Positions 33,968 through 44,724 are shown, numbered from the stretch's first letter. The stretch: 64,000 bases of DNA from Sphingobacteriales bacterium (GCA_016706405.1 JADJJT010000003.1:62001-126000), one strand, 5' to 3'. A program made the numbers and translations. The notes: generated by a model not told the origin, from the letters alone.

Positions 33968-34228
33968 CTATTCGCCAAAACCCATCATAAATATGCCGGC
34001 AAAAAGGCTAAAATAGTAAATTAAAATAAAAAAAACTGCCGCTACCGCCGCAAAAATTACAGCACCCAAAAAGCAGCCCAAGCAGCCAAGTCCGCCGGCA
34101 TCTTTAAGATTTTCTTCTTCTACGTCGTTATTATTATTGATGCTGTCGAAATTATTGTCGGTGTTGGGTGTTAAGTTGTTGGCAAGGGTAGGGTAGGGGG
34201 GTAGTCCTTGTGGTTGCTCGGCATCCAT
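33968..34228 (-). CDS. Small proline-rich single-span membrane protein
   Basis: The 86-residue protein starts with a proline/asparagine-rich soluble part (MDAEQPQGLPPYPTLANNL). An acidic stretch and GGLGCLGCFLGA follow, and then a long hydrophobic segment (about 57-83). No family is recognised. It lies 20 bases downstream of paaA on the same strand and may be cotranscribed with it. Confidence 0.55.
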   Translation of the reverse strand: MDAEQPQGLPPYPTLANNLTPNTDNNFDSINNNNDVEEENLKDAGGLGCLGCFLGAVIFAAVAAVFFILIYYFSLFAGIFMMGFGE

Positions 34229-34248
34229 AATTTACTGGTGTATTAATT

Positions 34249-35196
34249 TTAGGCTGCCGCTTCTTGTTTTTTGGCGGCTTGTTTTTGCGCGTAGGCTAAA
34301 GCGGCTTCGCGTACCCAGGCACCGTTTTGGTGGGCGGCTAAGCGGGCGGCTATACGCTGTTTGTTACAAGGGCCATTGCCGGCTACTACGGCATAAAACT
34401 CGTCCCAGTTTATTTCTCCGAAATGGTAGTTTTGGGTGGTTTCATCCCATTTAAGGTCAGGGTCGGGGACGGTTATACCCAAATACTCGGCTTGCGGAAC
34501 GGTATTGTTTACAAATCGCTGCCGAAGTTCGTCGTTGCTTAGGCGTTTAATGCGCCAGGCCATAGATTGTTGGCTGTGGGGCGAGTCGGCATCGCGGGGG
34601 CCAAACATCATTAACGATGGCCACCACCAACGGTTTAAGGCATCTTGCGCCATAGCTTTTTGTTGTGGTGTTCCTTGGCAAAGTGTTAATAAAATTTCGT
34701 AGCCTTGCCGTTGATGAAAACTTTCTTCTTTGCAAATCCGAACCATACCGCGGGCATATGGCCCATACGAGGTGCGGCACAACATTACCTGGTTCATAAT
34801 GGCGGCACCGTCAACCAACCAGCCGATAGCGCCAATATCGGCCCATGTTAGGGTGGGGTAGTTAAAAATACTCGAATATTTGGCTTTTCCTTCGTGCAGT
34901 TCATCTATTAATGTGTCGCGGTCAATACCTAAGGTTTCGGCAGCACTGTACAAATATAGTCCATGCCCTGCTTCATCTTGTATTTTGGCTAAAAGGGCAA
35001 CTTTTCGGCGCAACGATGGGGCGCGGGTAATCCAGTTACCTTCGGGCAGCATTCCAACGACCTCGCTGTGGGCGTGTTGGGCAATTTGCCGGATTAATGT
35101 TTTGCGGTAAGCATCCGGCATCCAATCTTTGGGTTCTATTTTTGTCTCCGCATCAATCTTTGCCTGAAATTGCTGGTCGAAACTAAGTGTTTTCAT
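34249..35196 (-). CDS. paaA: PaaA, ring-1,2-phenylacetyl-CoA epoxidase catalytic subunit
   Basis: From the ATG at 35196 the protein has 315 residues (MKTLSFDQQFQAKIDAETKI). The ferritin-like di-iron fold is shown by AQHAHSEVVGMLPEGNW and KIQDEAGHGLYLYSAAETLG. MVRICKEESFHQRQGYEIL supplies the second ligand set. PaaA is the oxygenase subunit that epoxidises phenylacetyl-CoA together with PaaBCDE. None of those partners is adjacent, which is unusual because paaABCDE normally form one operon; they may be elsewhere. Sequence agreement with PaaA is strong over the whole length. Confidence 0.88.
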   Translation of the reverse strand: MKTLSFDQQFQAKIDAETKIEPKDWMPDAYRKTLIRQIAQHAHSEVVGMLPEGNWITRAPSLRRKVALLAKIQDEAGHGLYLYSAAETLGIDRDTLIDELHEGKAKYSSIFNYPTLTWADIGAIGWLVDGAAIMNQVMLCRTSYGPYARGMVRICKEESFHQRQGYEILLTLCQGTPQQKAMAQDALNRWWWPSLMMFGPRDADSPHSQQSMAWRIKRLSNDELRQRFVNNTVPQAEYLGITVPDPDLKWDETTQNYHFGEINWDEFYAVVAGNGPCNKQRIAARLAAHQNGAWVREAALAYAQKQAAKKQEAAA

Positions 35197-35405
35197 CGTG
35201 TAATACATTATTTATTGATGGTAATATGTTTTTAGTTGCAAAATTGGAATTTGCCTTAAAAAACATCCGGATTATGGCCGTAAAAATACAATAAAATTAA
35301 GCATCTGCAAAATTTATTTTGGCCTTGATTTGCTTTATAGCGAATGGGTTTTGTTTAAAAATAACTACCTTAGTGCCTGCAAATTTTAAATATTATTTTT
35401 TTATC

Positions 35406-36572
35406 ATGCACCCTTTTGCTAGATATTTACTCCAATATATCTTGTTTTCCGGATTTTTTCTTGCATTTACTGTACTTAAAATCTCAGCAAATTGCCCCGA
35501 CAATTCCGACTCGACAGTTTTAAACAAGCGCTTTACCGATGTGTGTTGGCTCACCACGCACAATGCCTACAATTATGCCCCAGCTTTTAAACTGCCCAAC
35601 CAAAACAACGACATTGCTACGCAATTGGCTAACGGCGTGCGCTCGTTTATGCTCGATGTGTACCCGACTGATACTGGTTTGGTTTTGTACCATGGCATAT
35701 CTTTTTTTGGGGCCGAGAAGTTTGTACCCATCTTAACAACTTTGCGCGGTTTTTTAATAGAAAATCCGGTGGCAATTTTAACTTTGCATCTTGAAAACTA
35801 CGCCTCGCCAAAACAAATTGAAGCGGCTTTATTTGAGGCCGACCTGCTTAAATATATATATATTCCTCCGGATGGGCAAAAATGGCCTTTTATTGCCGAT
35901 ATGGTGGCGGCAAATACCCGACTTGTTGTTTTTATTGAAGGCGAAGCCGACCCTAAGGTGCCCGTTTTGCTGCACGAATGGAATTTTGTTGTTGAAACGC
36001 CTTTTAGTATTCATCAATTAAACGAGTTTGATTGCAGTTTTAACCGAGGTGAACCGCAAAACGATTTGTTTTTGATTAACCATTTTGTTACCGATGCAAT
36101 TTCGGGGATTGGAATGCCCGACTCGGCATTGCTTGCCAACGAAACTGTTTTTTTAGCTAACCGTATCAATGAATGTTGGTTGCAAACGGGTAAATTTCCT
36201 AATTTTGTTGCCCTCGATTTTTACGATTTGACCGATGCCAAAACGGTAATTTGCCAACTAAACCAATTAAATACCGGACTTAAACCTAATTTTTCAACTA
36301 CCAAAAGCGTTAAAATTCAAGCTAATTTTTATGCAGACGTTTTGAATTGGCAATGCACCAACCTTAATCCGGATTATTTAAACGATCCTGTTGTGGTACA
36401 GGTATTTAATACATCCGGATGTTTGATGGCGCAATCGAAAATTTACCTCCAAAAAAACAATAGCCTACATTTTAAGAAGAGTTTGCCTCTCGGATACTAT
36501 TATGCTGTTTTATCCTCCGGAATTAATAAATTCTCTCAGCGTTTTCCTTTTGTAGTAACTGCCACATTTTAA
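35406..36572 (+). CDS. Secreted phosphatidylinositol-specific phospholipase C-like protein
   Basis: The 388-residue protein starts MHPFARYLLQYILFSGFFLA, a Sec signal. The longer frame from 35319 gives an implausible extension. The catalytic X-domain pattern is visible: LTTHNAYNYAPAF (first catalytic His), NGVRSFMLDVYP and YHGISFFG (second His). Further on is AILTLHLENYASPKQIEAAL. Related enzymes cleave phosphatidylinositol or GPI anchors and bacterial variants act outside the cell. The C-terminal 90 residues form a beta-rich tail without a clear type IX sorting motif. A GNAT gene follows 32 bases downstream. Confidence 0.83.
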   Translation: MHPFARYLLQYILFSGFFLAFTVLKISANCPDNSDSTVLNKRFTDVCWLTTHNAYNYAPAFKLPNQNNDIATQLANGVRSFMLDVYPTDTGLVLYHGISFFGAEKFVPILTTLRGFLIENPVAILTLHLENYASPKQIEAALFEADLLKYIYIPPDGQKWPFIADMVAANTRLVVFIEGEADPKVPVLLHEWNFVVETPFSIHQLNEFDCSFNRGEPQNDLFLINHFVTDAISGIGMPDSALLANETVFLANRINECWLQTGKFPNFVALDFYDLTDAKTVICQLNQLNTGLKPNFSTTKSVKIQANFYADVLNWQCTNLNPDYLNDPVVVQVFNTSGCLMAQSKIYLQKNNSLHFKKSLPLGYYYAVLSSGINKFSQRFPFVVTATF

Positions 36573-36604
36573 GAATAGATTTTTTAATTAATTTTATTTG
36601 CTTC

Positions 36605-37048
36605 GTGTTAGAAACAAAACTTAAACATTTTTCGGCACTTGATTTAAATGAGCTGTACGATGCCCTGCAATTGCGCCAAATTGTATTTGTAGTAGAGCAA
36701 AACTCGACTTATCTTGATGCCGATGGCCACGACAAAAAGGCATGGCATTTATTGGCCTATTTTGACGAAAAATTAGTTGGTTACAGCCGTATTTTACCGC
36801 CCGGATGCACTTTTGCTGCTTGTTCGTTTGGGCGTGTATGTGTGCATCCGCAGTATAGAGGGCGCGGGTGGGGGCGTATTTTGGTCGAGGAGGTTATCAA
36901 ATTTATTGACACCCAATTAGGTAGGCAGCCCATACATATTGCCGCCGAAACTTATTTGTTGCCTTTTTACCAAAGTTTGGGTTTTGCGCCTGTAAGCGAA
37001 GTATTTTTAGATTGCAATATTCCACACATTGAAATGTTGCGCAGCTAA
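36605..37048 (+). CDS. ElaA-like GNAT N-acetyltransferase
   Basis: The 147 residues fit the GNAT fold. The ElaA-type start LYDALQLRQIVFVVEQNSTY and DADGHDKKAWHLLAY is followed by the acetyl-CoA loop RVCVHPQYRGRGWGR (R-G-x-G-W/x pattern). The C-terminal PFYQSLGFAPVSEVFLD matches too. The start codon is GTG. The acceptor substrate is unknown. It is probably cotranscribed with the PI-PLC-like gene. Confidence 0.88.
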   Translation: MLETKLKHFSALDLNELYDALQLRQIVFVVEQNSTYLDADGHDKKAWHLLAYFDEKLVGYSRILPPGCTFAACSFGRVCVHPQYRGRGWGRILVEEVIKFIDTQLGRQPIHIAAETYLLPFYQSLGFAPVSEVFLDCNIPHIEMLRS

Positions 37049-37089
37049 CCTAATAAATCCAATTCAATCTAAGCCAAGCCAAAAGCTTT

Positions 37090-40000
37090 TTAGCCACCAA
37101 GGGTATAGTTTAACCTGATACCCCCTTTTGACGAGGTAATTGGGTAGGAGGTAGTTAAGGCGGGTATATTTTTTGAACGCTCGTAAAACAACGAAATACG
37201 CAGTCTGTTGTTTATAACATAGTCTAAAGAAGGGGCTATCCGGATGGTTTTCATGCCGGCAGTAACTTCTGAAACGCCTTGGTCTAAGCGGTAATTTACA
37301 GTTAAATTGTCGCGCACCGAAAAATCAAAATTAAACGTTAAATCGTTATTTAGCTCTAATTTCTTTTTGCCAAATTTAAATGGCATGGTCATCTTCGGAA
37401 ATTTATAGCCAACACCTATAGTAAACTCTTCGGTTTTAGCTTCGCTAAGCTGATAGTCTTGGAAACTCATACCCAGCGTCCGGCCTTTTTTGTATTCAAC
37501 TCTGGTGGTTAGCCCAAATACCCAAGTAGCATCAATTCCGGCCAAAGGGGCCATTTGTTCGTTAATTAAAATCTGAGGTATTTGGTAATAGCTAAAATAG
37601 TTTCCGGTAAGGGTATCTAAGTCGCTAATTTCGGCTAAGCGTATATTTTCGTTTACGATATAATCAATTAAGCCGTTTTCGTTAATTATTACCAAGTTTT
37701 GGTCGTAGTATCGGTCGTCAAAAATTAAATTATTGCGGTAATTGCTAATGGTAAGGGTCGAGGTGTAGCTGTGCGTTAGGTTTATACTGTTAAACGCGCG
37801 GTTAAACAGTGGCAATTTGCCCAAGCCCGAGTAAGTTACCCGCCAGTTTGGTTTGGGCATTCCATTAAACGGATTTAGGTTTACTTTTTCGGCACTTTTT
37901 TTGGTGTAGGCGGCAATAAAGGCTGGGGTAAGTACATCTTGCGAGTAAGGGCCATAGCCTTCAAAAAAGCCATTTACATCTTGAGAATCTAATTTGCTGT
38001 AATGTATTATATCCGGATTTGGATTTAACTCAGCCCATCTTTTTGATATGATAGGTCTGTTTTTTTCAAATATTTTGAACGTTTCCGAAACTTTTGTGCT
38101 ATCGTCAACCGAGTCGAACATGGTATTTAAAGCATAATAGCTAATTGTGTAGCTACCCACATCCATTTTTGATAAGTGCTGGAAAGCTTTTTGGTTATTG
38201 GCTGCGGTATCAACTTTAAAAAATTCGCTGTGGTTTCGGTTGTGGTTTAAGGTGGCTGTTAAATCAATTTTTAGGTCGGGGTAGGGTTCTAAATTGGCTT
38301 TTAAACTAATGGTGTTGGCCATTGTTTGCCTAACCTGTGTATTTAACGAGCGGTTAGTTGTAAGCATGTAAATATCTTTCGAGGCTGCCCATTCTAACCA
38401 GTCACGCAAATCGGGCTGATTACCAAATATAAAATCCCATCCGGGTTCGGGTTTGCCATCGCCCCAATACATGCCAAAATATTTAGGGCGCTCCATAAAT
38501 CCGGGGATAGTGGTTTCGTGGCGCTGTCCAATCGTTGCCGATACGCGGCGCAAAGAGAATAATGGCCTTACAAACAACATTTCGGGAATGCTTATTTGCC
38601 CTTTAGTTTTAGTTTTTTTCTTGTCTTCTTCTTTTTTTGCCTGTTCGGGTTCTTTTGCCTTCTCTTTACTTGATTTGGTTTTTTTAGTCGGTTTTTTTGC
38701 GTTAATTTTTGCTTCGCTAACCCGTTTAAAATAGGGAATGCTATTGTAAATTTTGGTTAAGTTAAACTCGGCGTTCAATTGCATGTTTCGGGCGTTGCCA
38801 ATTGTATTGCCCAAGGTATCGGCCATTTCTATGGGGTTGCCTTGCCAGTTATAGGTGGCGCCGTAGGTGGCGCGTAGCTGTGCCCAGCTAAGCAACGGAA
38901 ATTTATCTAACGGAACAGTGTAAGACAGATTTAAAGATTGGTTGTAGCCCTTAGGGCGGCCAAATCGTTTTAGGTTTTGGATGATGGTATCGCGGGCATC
39001 TTTTCCGGAAACGTCTTGCGGTTCGTCAATAACGGCGCGGTGGGTTGCGGTAAAATCGGCAGTTATTGAACGTGCCGGATTATATTTTAGGCCATAGTTT
39101 CTGTCCCAGGTAAAAATTTTACTGTACGATGGGTTTAATATTAAGCCCGGCTCAAAAGCGCGCAGTTTTAAAACACCAATTTCGCGGTTTATATCATTTC
39201 GGTACGATAAATTGCTTGGAACTAAATTTAAGTTAAAATCGCGTATCAGTTGTAAATATTTACTTTTTTGAGGTATAAACCGTTTCATGGGCGACCAGTA
39301 AATTGGCCGCGCGCTGTACGAATAGGCTAAACTTGCCTTGTGGCGTTTAATACGGTCGCTTTCAATTATTGGGTCACTTAAATGTTGGTCGGTATAAGCG
39401 TAAGTAGCATTCCAGTTTTCGACATCGTAAAATTGAGGTTTGCGCTCGGTATTGGTGCGTTCTTTGCGAATATTGGTAAGGTTTACGCTTTTAATAGTTT
39501 GTTGTGTTTGGGTAATATTTTTATAGGCTTTGGCGCTGTCGGCTGCGTTTGGCAGGTCGGCTTTTGCGCGTATTGAGTCTAAAACTGTATTTAGTTCAAT
39601 ATCAGTATCATAGGGGTCGTATTGAGGGGTGCTAACTGATTCGGAGTAGCCTAAGTACAAGGGAAGGCGCAATCCGGATTTTGCAGGTAAAAACTTACCC
39701 ATTTCAAAGGTTCCGGAGGCATCATATTGAGTAAAATTATCCTTGTACCGGTCTTGTAGTTTTTGCTCTAAAGTTCCAAAACCTTCGGTGTGGGCGTTGG
39801 CGGCTACGGTTACATTACCCCAGTCGGCTAATTTAAGGTTGGCGTTGGCAAGTGCAGCATATCCGGGCGATTCGTCAAAGTCGGTTAAGCGCAGTTCGTT
39901 AAACCAAACCTCAATACATTTTGTTTGCTCATCGTCTATTAAATTGCCAAAATTATCAACTTTGTTTTGTGTTTTGGCGTTTATCTTGGGGTTGCGCACG

Positions 40001-43000
40001 CCCAGCATAATTTGTTTGGCATCACCAAAATCGGGACTTCCAACTACGGTTATTCGTATAAACCTCGCCAGCGAGTCCCATGAAACAGGGATATATTTCG
40101 AGTAGGGTTTGTTTATTTGCGCCTTTGGGTCAAAGTTTCGTTGTAATTTCAGGTCAATTAAATCTTGCAACACCAATTCAATCCGGTTATCTTTGGGCCA
40201 TACTAACTCGCGGTTAGCATTTGTATTGCCTACTATTGGAGGTTCGTTTTGCGTTAAGCGCAAAGGAATTTCGTCCTCGTAATAATTTTCTTGGAAATCA
40301 TCGCCAATCCGGATAAAAGCACTTACATCGCCGTCGTTAATATCGTTGCTTAGGCAACATTTATCGTTTAGCAATTGCTCGGCATGAATAAACATTTGCA
40401 ATTTTTTAAATCGGCGCATGTCTATGGCTAAACGTTTAAATATACCGCGTCCTTCGCCATCGGGCAAATTGCAGGCCTGCATTTGAATTGCCCGCTCATC
40501 GAGCAATATTTGTGCCGACGAGCTTGCCAATAAATCTTGTTCAATGCCGGGGGGCAGTACATAAGCAATAGGGGTGCGGTCGGCATTTTCTTCTAAGCTA
40601 ACAGTCGAGAGGCTAAAAAAGGCTTCACTGTCGGTATCGGGGTTGGCAGGCTGGTATTCGCCTTCTTCGCGCAGCGCTTGGTTAAAGCGGCGCCAGGTAT
40701 TGCGCACCAAATTAAATTCGGCCATCCGCAAAATTACCGAGTCTTCGAAACCGGTCATTACCATCCGCATAAATTCTATATTGCGCAGGCTTGTTTCGCC
40801 AATTCGTTCGCTGGGCGCATTAATGGGTATTTTAAAATGATACCAACGAACTTGTTTTATACCATCTAATGTATCGGGAAGTTTTGCGTCAAGGTAATCG
40901 GCCAAATAGTCGTTGCCAATTTGCATTTGGTCGGCTGGTTTTAGTTTTATCCGGTATTGAAAATAGTTCTCGGCATCGCCAAGCGATTTGTCTTTATTTA
41001 AGTCCTCTGTTTCGGGGATGGTAGTTCCCGAATCGGTTGTTATGGTATTGTCGTTGCCTGTTTCAGAGGGCGAATTTCCATCCGGACCGCTAAAATATTT
41101 ATACCGTTGTGTAACACCGGCATTAATTTGGTCGTAATACTCGTTGTTAAAATGCCTGAAATTGTCAGACGATGGGTCTGTTTCGGCGGTTGTATAGGCT
41201 TCGGGGGTTAAAACACCTTTTAACTCGTTAAGATAGGCAGCAAAATGTTGCCGTTCTAAGGTGTCAGACATTCCATCGTAACCAACGTCTTGTTTTTTGC
41301 GGCCTTCCACATCGTTATCAAAGGCAGGTTGGTCGGTTACAGGCCTAATTTTCGAAATTAACCCCCAGTTAGTGGTGTCTAATTTTGCTACAATTTTGTT
41401 TGTCGGAAGGCTGTTTTCAAAAAACTGTTTCCCATCTTTTAAAACATCTTCGGATACACTACCTAATTGCAAGTAAAATTCTCCGGAATTATTTTGCTGA
41501 TAATCGTAGGCAAAGGGGTCCATTAACCAAAACTCAATAAACTCAAAATTTGCTTGCTCAAAGTCTTTGTTTAGCATGTTGTGGGTAATGCCTGCCCAAC
41601 GCGAGCGTGGATTTTTAAGTTTGCCGCTGGCTGTAACACCATCCGAATAAATAGTCGAGTTGGCATCAAAATTATAAGGGCCGCGCTCTTCGGGGTAGTA
41701 TGCAAGGTCGAGGGTATAAAGATATTGCTGGCCTAAATTGCTTAGTTGGTTGCTGTTGCGATTTGGGAAAAGCTCGCGCTCGTTTATAATGCGGGTGTAA
41801 ACATTTTTTTTGCCTAAACTTTGAATTTTCGAGTAGCCATCTAAGCGATACCAAGCCAAACGCGCCCGGTTTTTGCCATAATCTAAATTATTGTTTAAAA
41901 CTGACTCCGGAAATAATGTTTCGCCAAATTCGTTAACCATAAACCGGGGTGTGCTGGCCAAACTCCAAGCGGTGTAAATATTTAGCGGGCTTGATGGGTT
42001 CGAGCCTTCAAAGTCGTCTATATAAACTGTGCCATCGTTGTTGCCAATAGCTTTGGGGTGTCCAGGCATAAACACAGCCCCTTCGGCATTTAGGGTAAGC
42101 GCCGAAGGCTCTTTGGTCGAAAGGCCGGGCAATTTATCTAATAATCGGGTTAGGCTGGGCAAGTCTTTATAGTATTTGCCATCCATGCCAACCATGCTGT
42201 TTTTGATGGGGTTGTCGTCAAAATTTACTTTTCGCGAGAAGGGCCGCTCGCTAAGGCGCACGGCGGTAGCCCCCAGCGAAAAATCTTTGTTGATATAATA
42301 GTCTAAGCGCGTTCCCATGTACGATTTGCGCTGGAAACCACCAAACGAACTGTCTTCGTATTGAATTTGAATAGATGAGCCCGAATTTATGTAGGCTTCG
42401 TTTAAAATAGTTATCCGGCCTAAATTATAATCTACCGTATAATCTGAGTTTTCTTTTAAAACAACGCCGCCGGCAACTACTCTGAATGAGTTTGGCGGGA
42501 TATTGAACGCGCCCAGTGAAATTTCGGAGGATATATTTGATTTGTAAGTTCCTTTTATAACAAAGCGGCTAAATTCCGGATAATTGGCAGCTATGGTTTT
42601 GGTCGAGTCGTACAGTTCATCGTAAGCATATTTATTGGCCATTTCAGGGGCGTTGCCATTGGTTAAAAACACTTGCCTTAGGTTTTGGCCAAATGGCTCG
42701 AGGACAGTAAACATAAGGCGACCATTGCGGGTAACAATAGTTCCAAACCGAACGGTATTACTGGTTAAATTGGTTACGTCCGGAAAATCGCGTGTTGCGT
42801 CAACAAAGTCAAAAATACCATCGGGGTAGGGTTCGCGGTTAATATTCAGGCGGTCAAAACCTAATAATTTAATGAGTTGCTGGCCTTTAACGCCTTCGCC
42901 TTCGGGTAGATACCTAATATCGCCACCTCCGGGATTTTGGTAATAGATATCGAGTTTAAAATCGGTAGGATTAATTTGATATGCACCTAAATTATAGATG

Positions 43001-44724
43001 TTTTTCATCATTAAATCCCATATTGGGTGGGTTGGCAATTGCGTTGAACTTTTTAGCATTTTCAAGAATAAAACCCTTGAGTCGCTTTTTTGGTCAACGG
43101 TAAAAACGTCTTGGGCAAATTCGCCTACCCTAAACAAGCCGCCATTGCTGGTTGTATATTCGTAGGCTACGGCTAAAACCTCGTTGGTTTGAAGGGTAAA
43201 GTTTAACGATACGAAGCCTAATTGCGGGTCGTAGGTAAATTCATCTTCGTTTAATTTGCGGGCTATAGTTTTTCTGAAATCGCGCAAATCGGTTAGGCCA
43301 TATTGACCAGAAGTTAAGAGGCTGCTTACCGCATCGAGTTTGCGCAGTTGGCCGTTGCTGTTTATTTTTTGGTATAATGTGTTTGCGTTATTATCCGGAA
43401 GATTATTTTTGGCAATTTTGTCTATTCCCGGAGCCACTATCAGTTCGGGTTCGCCAAGGTCGGCAAACCCTACTATATCGCGCTGAATACTGTTTTCGGT
43501 CGAGCGCGAGTCGCTGACCCATACTTCCAATTTGGTGATGGTAATATTGCTGTTTATATAAGGCAAACTTTTTACGGCGTTCTCGTAATTGTCTCTAAAA
43601 TAGTGCCCTAAAAAAAAGTGCCTATTTTCGTCGTATTCATCGACGTTCACTTCATATTTTTGGGTTTGAGCGCCATTTTCTAATACCAACGATTTTTTTT
43701 GCGATTTTTGTTCAGAAATTACGCTGTTTACCGTTAATCGGCCAAATTTTAGTTTGGCTTGGATACCCCACAAGCTTTGTGCACCCGGAATTAACGAAGT
43801 AGGAAGCGGGAAATTAACATATCCGGCCCTTATTTCTTGCACAATTTTGTCTTCGTCGCCAATATATTCTAATTTTATTTGGTTGTCTAAGTCAAAAACG
43901 GCTTTTGTATTAAAATTGAGGTTTGCTTTAAAGCAGTCGCCAATATTGGCGTTTAGCCCCATGTTTATATTTTCGTTAAACTCAAAAGTGGCGGGCTGCC
44001 TTTGTGCGCGTATGGGCAAGGCGGGGTTGTCAATGCGCTGCGAACGGAAAGCAAATTCGAGGTCAATTGTTCCGGTGGGGCTAATAGAGATATTGTCGCC
44101 ACAAAATAAGCCTTTTAAGGCGTTGTTGTCGAGTTTTAGTAGGTTTTTAACCGGACTTTTTTCTAATAATCCATTAGCAAATCCGGCTGCTCCGCCGGTT
44201 CCGGATGTATTTGTTCCGCCTTGCCCTGCCGTTTGCCAGTTTTGTGTTTCAATTTGCTCTTGCCGTAAGTTCCAATACTCATCAAAAGTTAAATAAACGG
44301 GGGGGCGAACTAAATCGCCGCCAACAGTTTCGGTAACAATATACATGCCCGTTGCGGGGTCGTAAGTAACGGTTTGTTTTACCGATTTTGGGTCGTTAAG
44401 GTCAAACGGGTTGTAGTTTTCGTTAGTTGGGTCGTAATAATCCCATCCTTTATCGTCATAAATAGGAAATGGCAAGGTATCGCCTATCTTTTTTTGGTTG
44501 CCCGAATCGGGCGAAGTTTTTAACCAATTTGGCTTGGCGGTTATAATCTCCAAATTTTCAGGCTTTTTTTGGAAATTATTTGTATTTGCCGCTGTGGGTT
44601 TGGTAATTGTGGGTATTGACTCGTTAATAAAGCCAAGGGTGGTAGCGCCGCCAAAAATTGCTACCACTACACATGCTAAAAAGGCCGTTGTGGCCAAATA
44701 TTTGCTCGTATTCAAAAGCTGCAA
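37090..44724 (-). CDS. sprA: SprA, type IX secretion outer-membrane translocon
   Basis: At 2544 residues this is a full-length SprA, the giant beta-barrel (36 strands in the Flavobacterium structure) through which type IX cargo crosses the outer membrane; it is also required for gliding. Family landmarks include the N-terminal signal region and the repeated GYVNFPLPTSLIPGAQSLWGIQAKLKFGRL segment. Others are SKGGIRLNYTLGG at the very end and SYDYSARPIYWSPMKRFIP-like barrel strands. The charged linker KAKEPEQAKKEEDKKKTKTK lies in a periplasmic or loop region. No ATG is in frame near the start, so the TTG at 44724 is used. It is transcribed alone. Confidence 0.96.
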   Translation of the reverse strand: MQLLNTSKYLATTAFLACVVVAIFGGATTLGFINESIPTITKPTAANTNNFQKKPENLEIITAKPNWLKTSPDSGNQKKIGDTLPFPIYDDKGWDYYDPTNENYNPFDLNDPKSVKQTVTYDPATGMYIVTETVGGDLVRPPVYLTFDEYWNLRQEQIETQNWQTAGQGGTNTSGTGGAAGFANGLLEKSPVKNLLKLDNNALKGLFCGDNISISPTGTIDLEFAFRSQRIDNPALPIRAQRQPATFEFNENINMGLNANIGDCFKANLNFNTKAVFDLDNQIKLEYIGDEDKIVQEIRAGYVNFPLPTSLIPGAQSLWGIQAKLKFGRLTVNSVISEQKSQKKSLVLENGAQTQKYEVNVDEYDENRHFFLGHYFRDNYENAVKSLPYINSNITITKLEVWVSDSRSTENSIQRDIVGFADLGEPELIVAPGIDKIAKNNLPDNNANTLYQKINSNGQLRKLDAVSSLLTSGQYGLTDLRDFRKTIARKLNEDEFTYDPQLGFVSLNFTLQTNEVLAVAYEYTTSNGGLFRVGEFAQDVFTVDQKSDSRVLFLKMLKSSTQLPTHPIWDLMMKNIYNLGAYQINPTDFKLDIYYQNPGGGDIRYLPEGEGVKGQQLIKLLGFDRLNINREPYPDGIFDFVDATRDFPDVTNLTSNTVRFGTIVTRNGRLMFTVLEPFGQNLRQVFLTNGNAPEMANKYAYDELYDSTKTIAANYPEFSRFVIKGTYKSNISSEISLGAFNIPPNSFRVVAGGVVLKENSDYTVDYNLGRITILNEAYINSGSSIQIQYEDSSFGGFQRKSYMGTRLDYYINKDFSLGATAVRLSERPFSRKVNFDDNPIKNSMVGMDGKYYKDLPSLTRLLDKLPGLSTKEPSALTLNAEGAVFMPGHPKAIGNNDGTVYIDDFEGSNPSSPLNIYTAWSLASTPRFMVNEFGETLFPESVLNNNLDYGKNRARLAWYRLDGYSKIQSLGKKNVYTRIINERELFPNRNSNQLSNLGQQYLYTLDLAYYPEERGPYNFDANSTIYSDGVTASGKLKNPRSRWAGITHNMLNKDFEQANFEFIEFWLMDPFAYDYQQNNSGEFYLQLGSVSEDVLKDGKQFFENSLPTNKIVAKLDTTNWGLISKIRPVTDQPAFDNDVEGRKKQDVGYDGMSDTLERQHFAAYLNELKGVLTPEAYTTAETDPSSDNFRHFNNEYYDQINAGVTQRYKYFSGPDGNSPSETGNDNTITTDSGTTIPETEDLNKDKSLGDAENYFQYRIKLKPADQMQIGNDYLADYLDAKLPDTLDGIKQVRWYHFKIPINAPSERIGETSLRNIEFMRMVMTGFEDSVILRMAEFNLVRNTWRRFNQALREEGEYQPANPDTDSEAFFSLSTVSLEENADRTPIAYVLPPGIEQDLLASSSAQILLDERAIQMQACNLPDGEGRGIFKRLAIDMRRFKKLQMFIHAEQLLNDKCCLSNDINDGDVSAFIRIGDDFQENYYEDEIPLRLTQNEPPIVGNTNANRELVWPKDNRIELVLQDLIDLKLQRNFDPKAQINKPYSKYIPVSWDSLARFIRITVVGSPDFGDAKQIMLGVRNPKINAKTQNKVDNFGNLIDDEQTKCIEVWFNELRLTDFDESPGYAALANANLKLADWGNVTVAANAHTEGFGTLEQKLQDRYKDNFTQYDASGTFEMGKFLPAKSGLRLPLYLGYSESVSTPQYDPYDTDIELNTVLDSIRAKADLPNAADSAKAYKNITQTQQTIKSVNLTNIRKERTNTERKPQFYDVENWNATYAYTDQHLSDPIIESDRIKRHKASLAYSYSARPIYWSPMKRFIPQKSKYLQLIRDFNLNLVPSNLSYRNDINREIGVLKLRAFEPGLILNPSYSKIFTWDRNYGLKYNPARSITADFTATHRAVIDEPQDVSGKDARDTIIQNLKRFGRPKGYNQSLNLSYTVPLDKFPLLSWAQLRATYGATYNWQGNPIEMADTLGNTIGNARNMQLNAEFNLTKIYNSIPYFKRVSEAKINAKKPTKKTKSSKEKAKEPEQAKKEEDKKKTKTKGQISIPEMLFVRPLFSLRRVSATIGQRHETTIPGFMERPKYFGMYWGDGKPEPGWDFIFGNQPDLRDWLEWAASKDIYMLTTNRSLNTQVRQTMANTISLKANLEPYPDLKIDLTATLNHNRNHSEFFKVDTAANNQKAFQHLSKMDVGSYTISYYALNTMFDSVDDSTKVSETFKIFEKNRPIISKRWAELNPNPDIIHYSKLDSQDVNGFFEGYGPYSQDVLTPAFIAAYTKKSAEKVNLNPFNGMPKPNWRVTYSGLGKLPLFNRAFNSINLTHSYTSTLTISNYRNNLIFDDRYYDQNLVIINENGLIDYIVNENIRLAEISDLDTLTGNYFSYYQIPQILINEQMAPLAGIDATWVFGLTTRVEYKKGRTLGMSFQDYQLSEAKTEEFTIGVGYKFPKMTMPFKFGKKKLELNNDLTFNFDFSVRDNLTVNYRLDQGVSEVTAGMKTIRIAPSLDYVINNRLRISLFYERSKNIPALTTSYPITSSKGGIRLNYTLGG

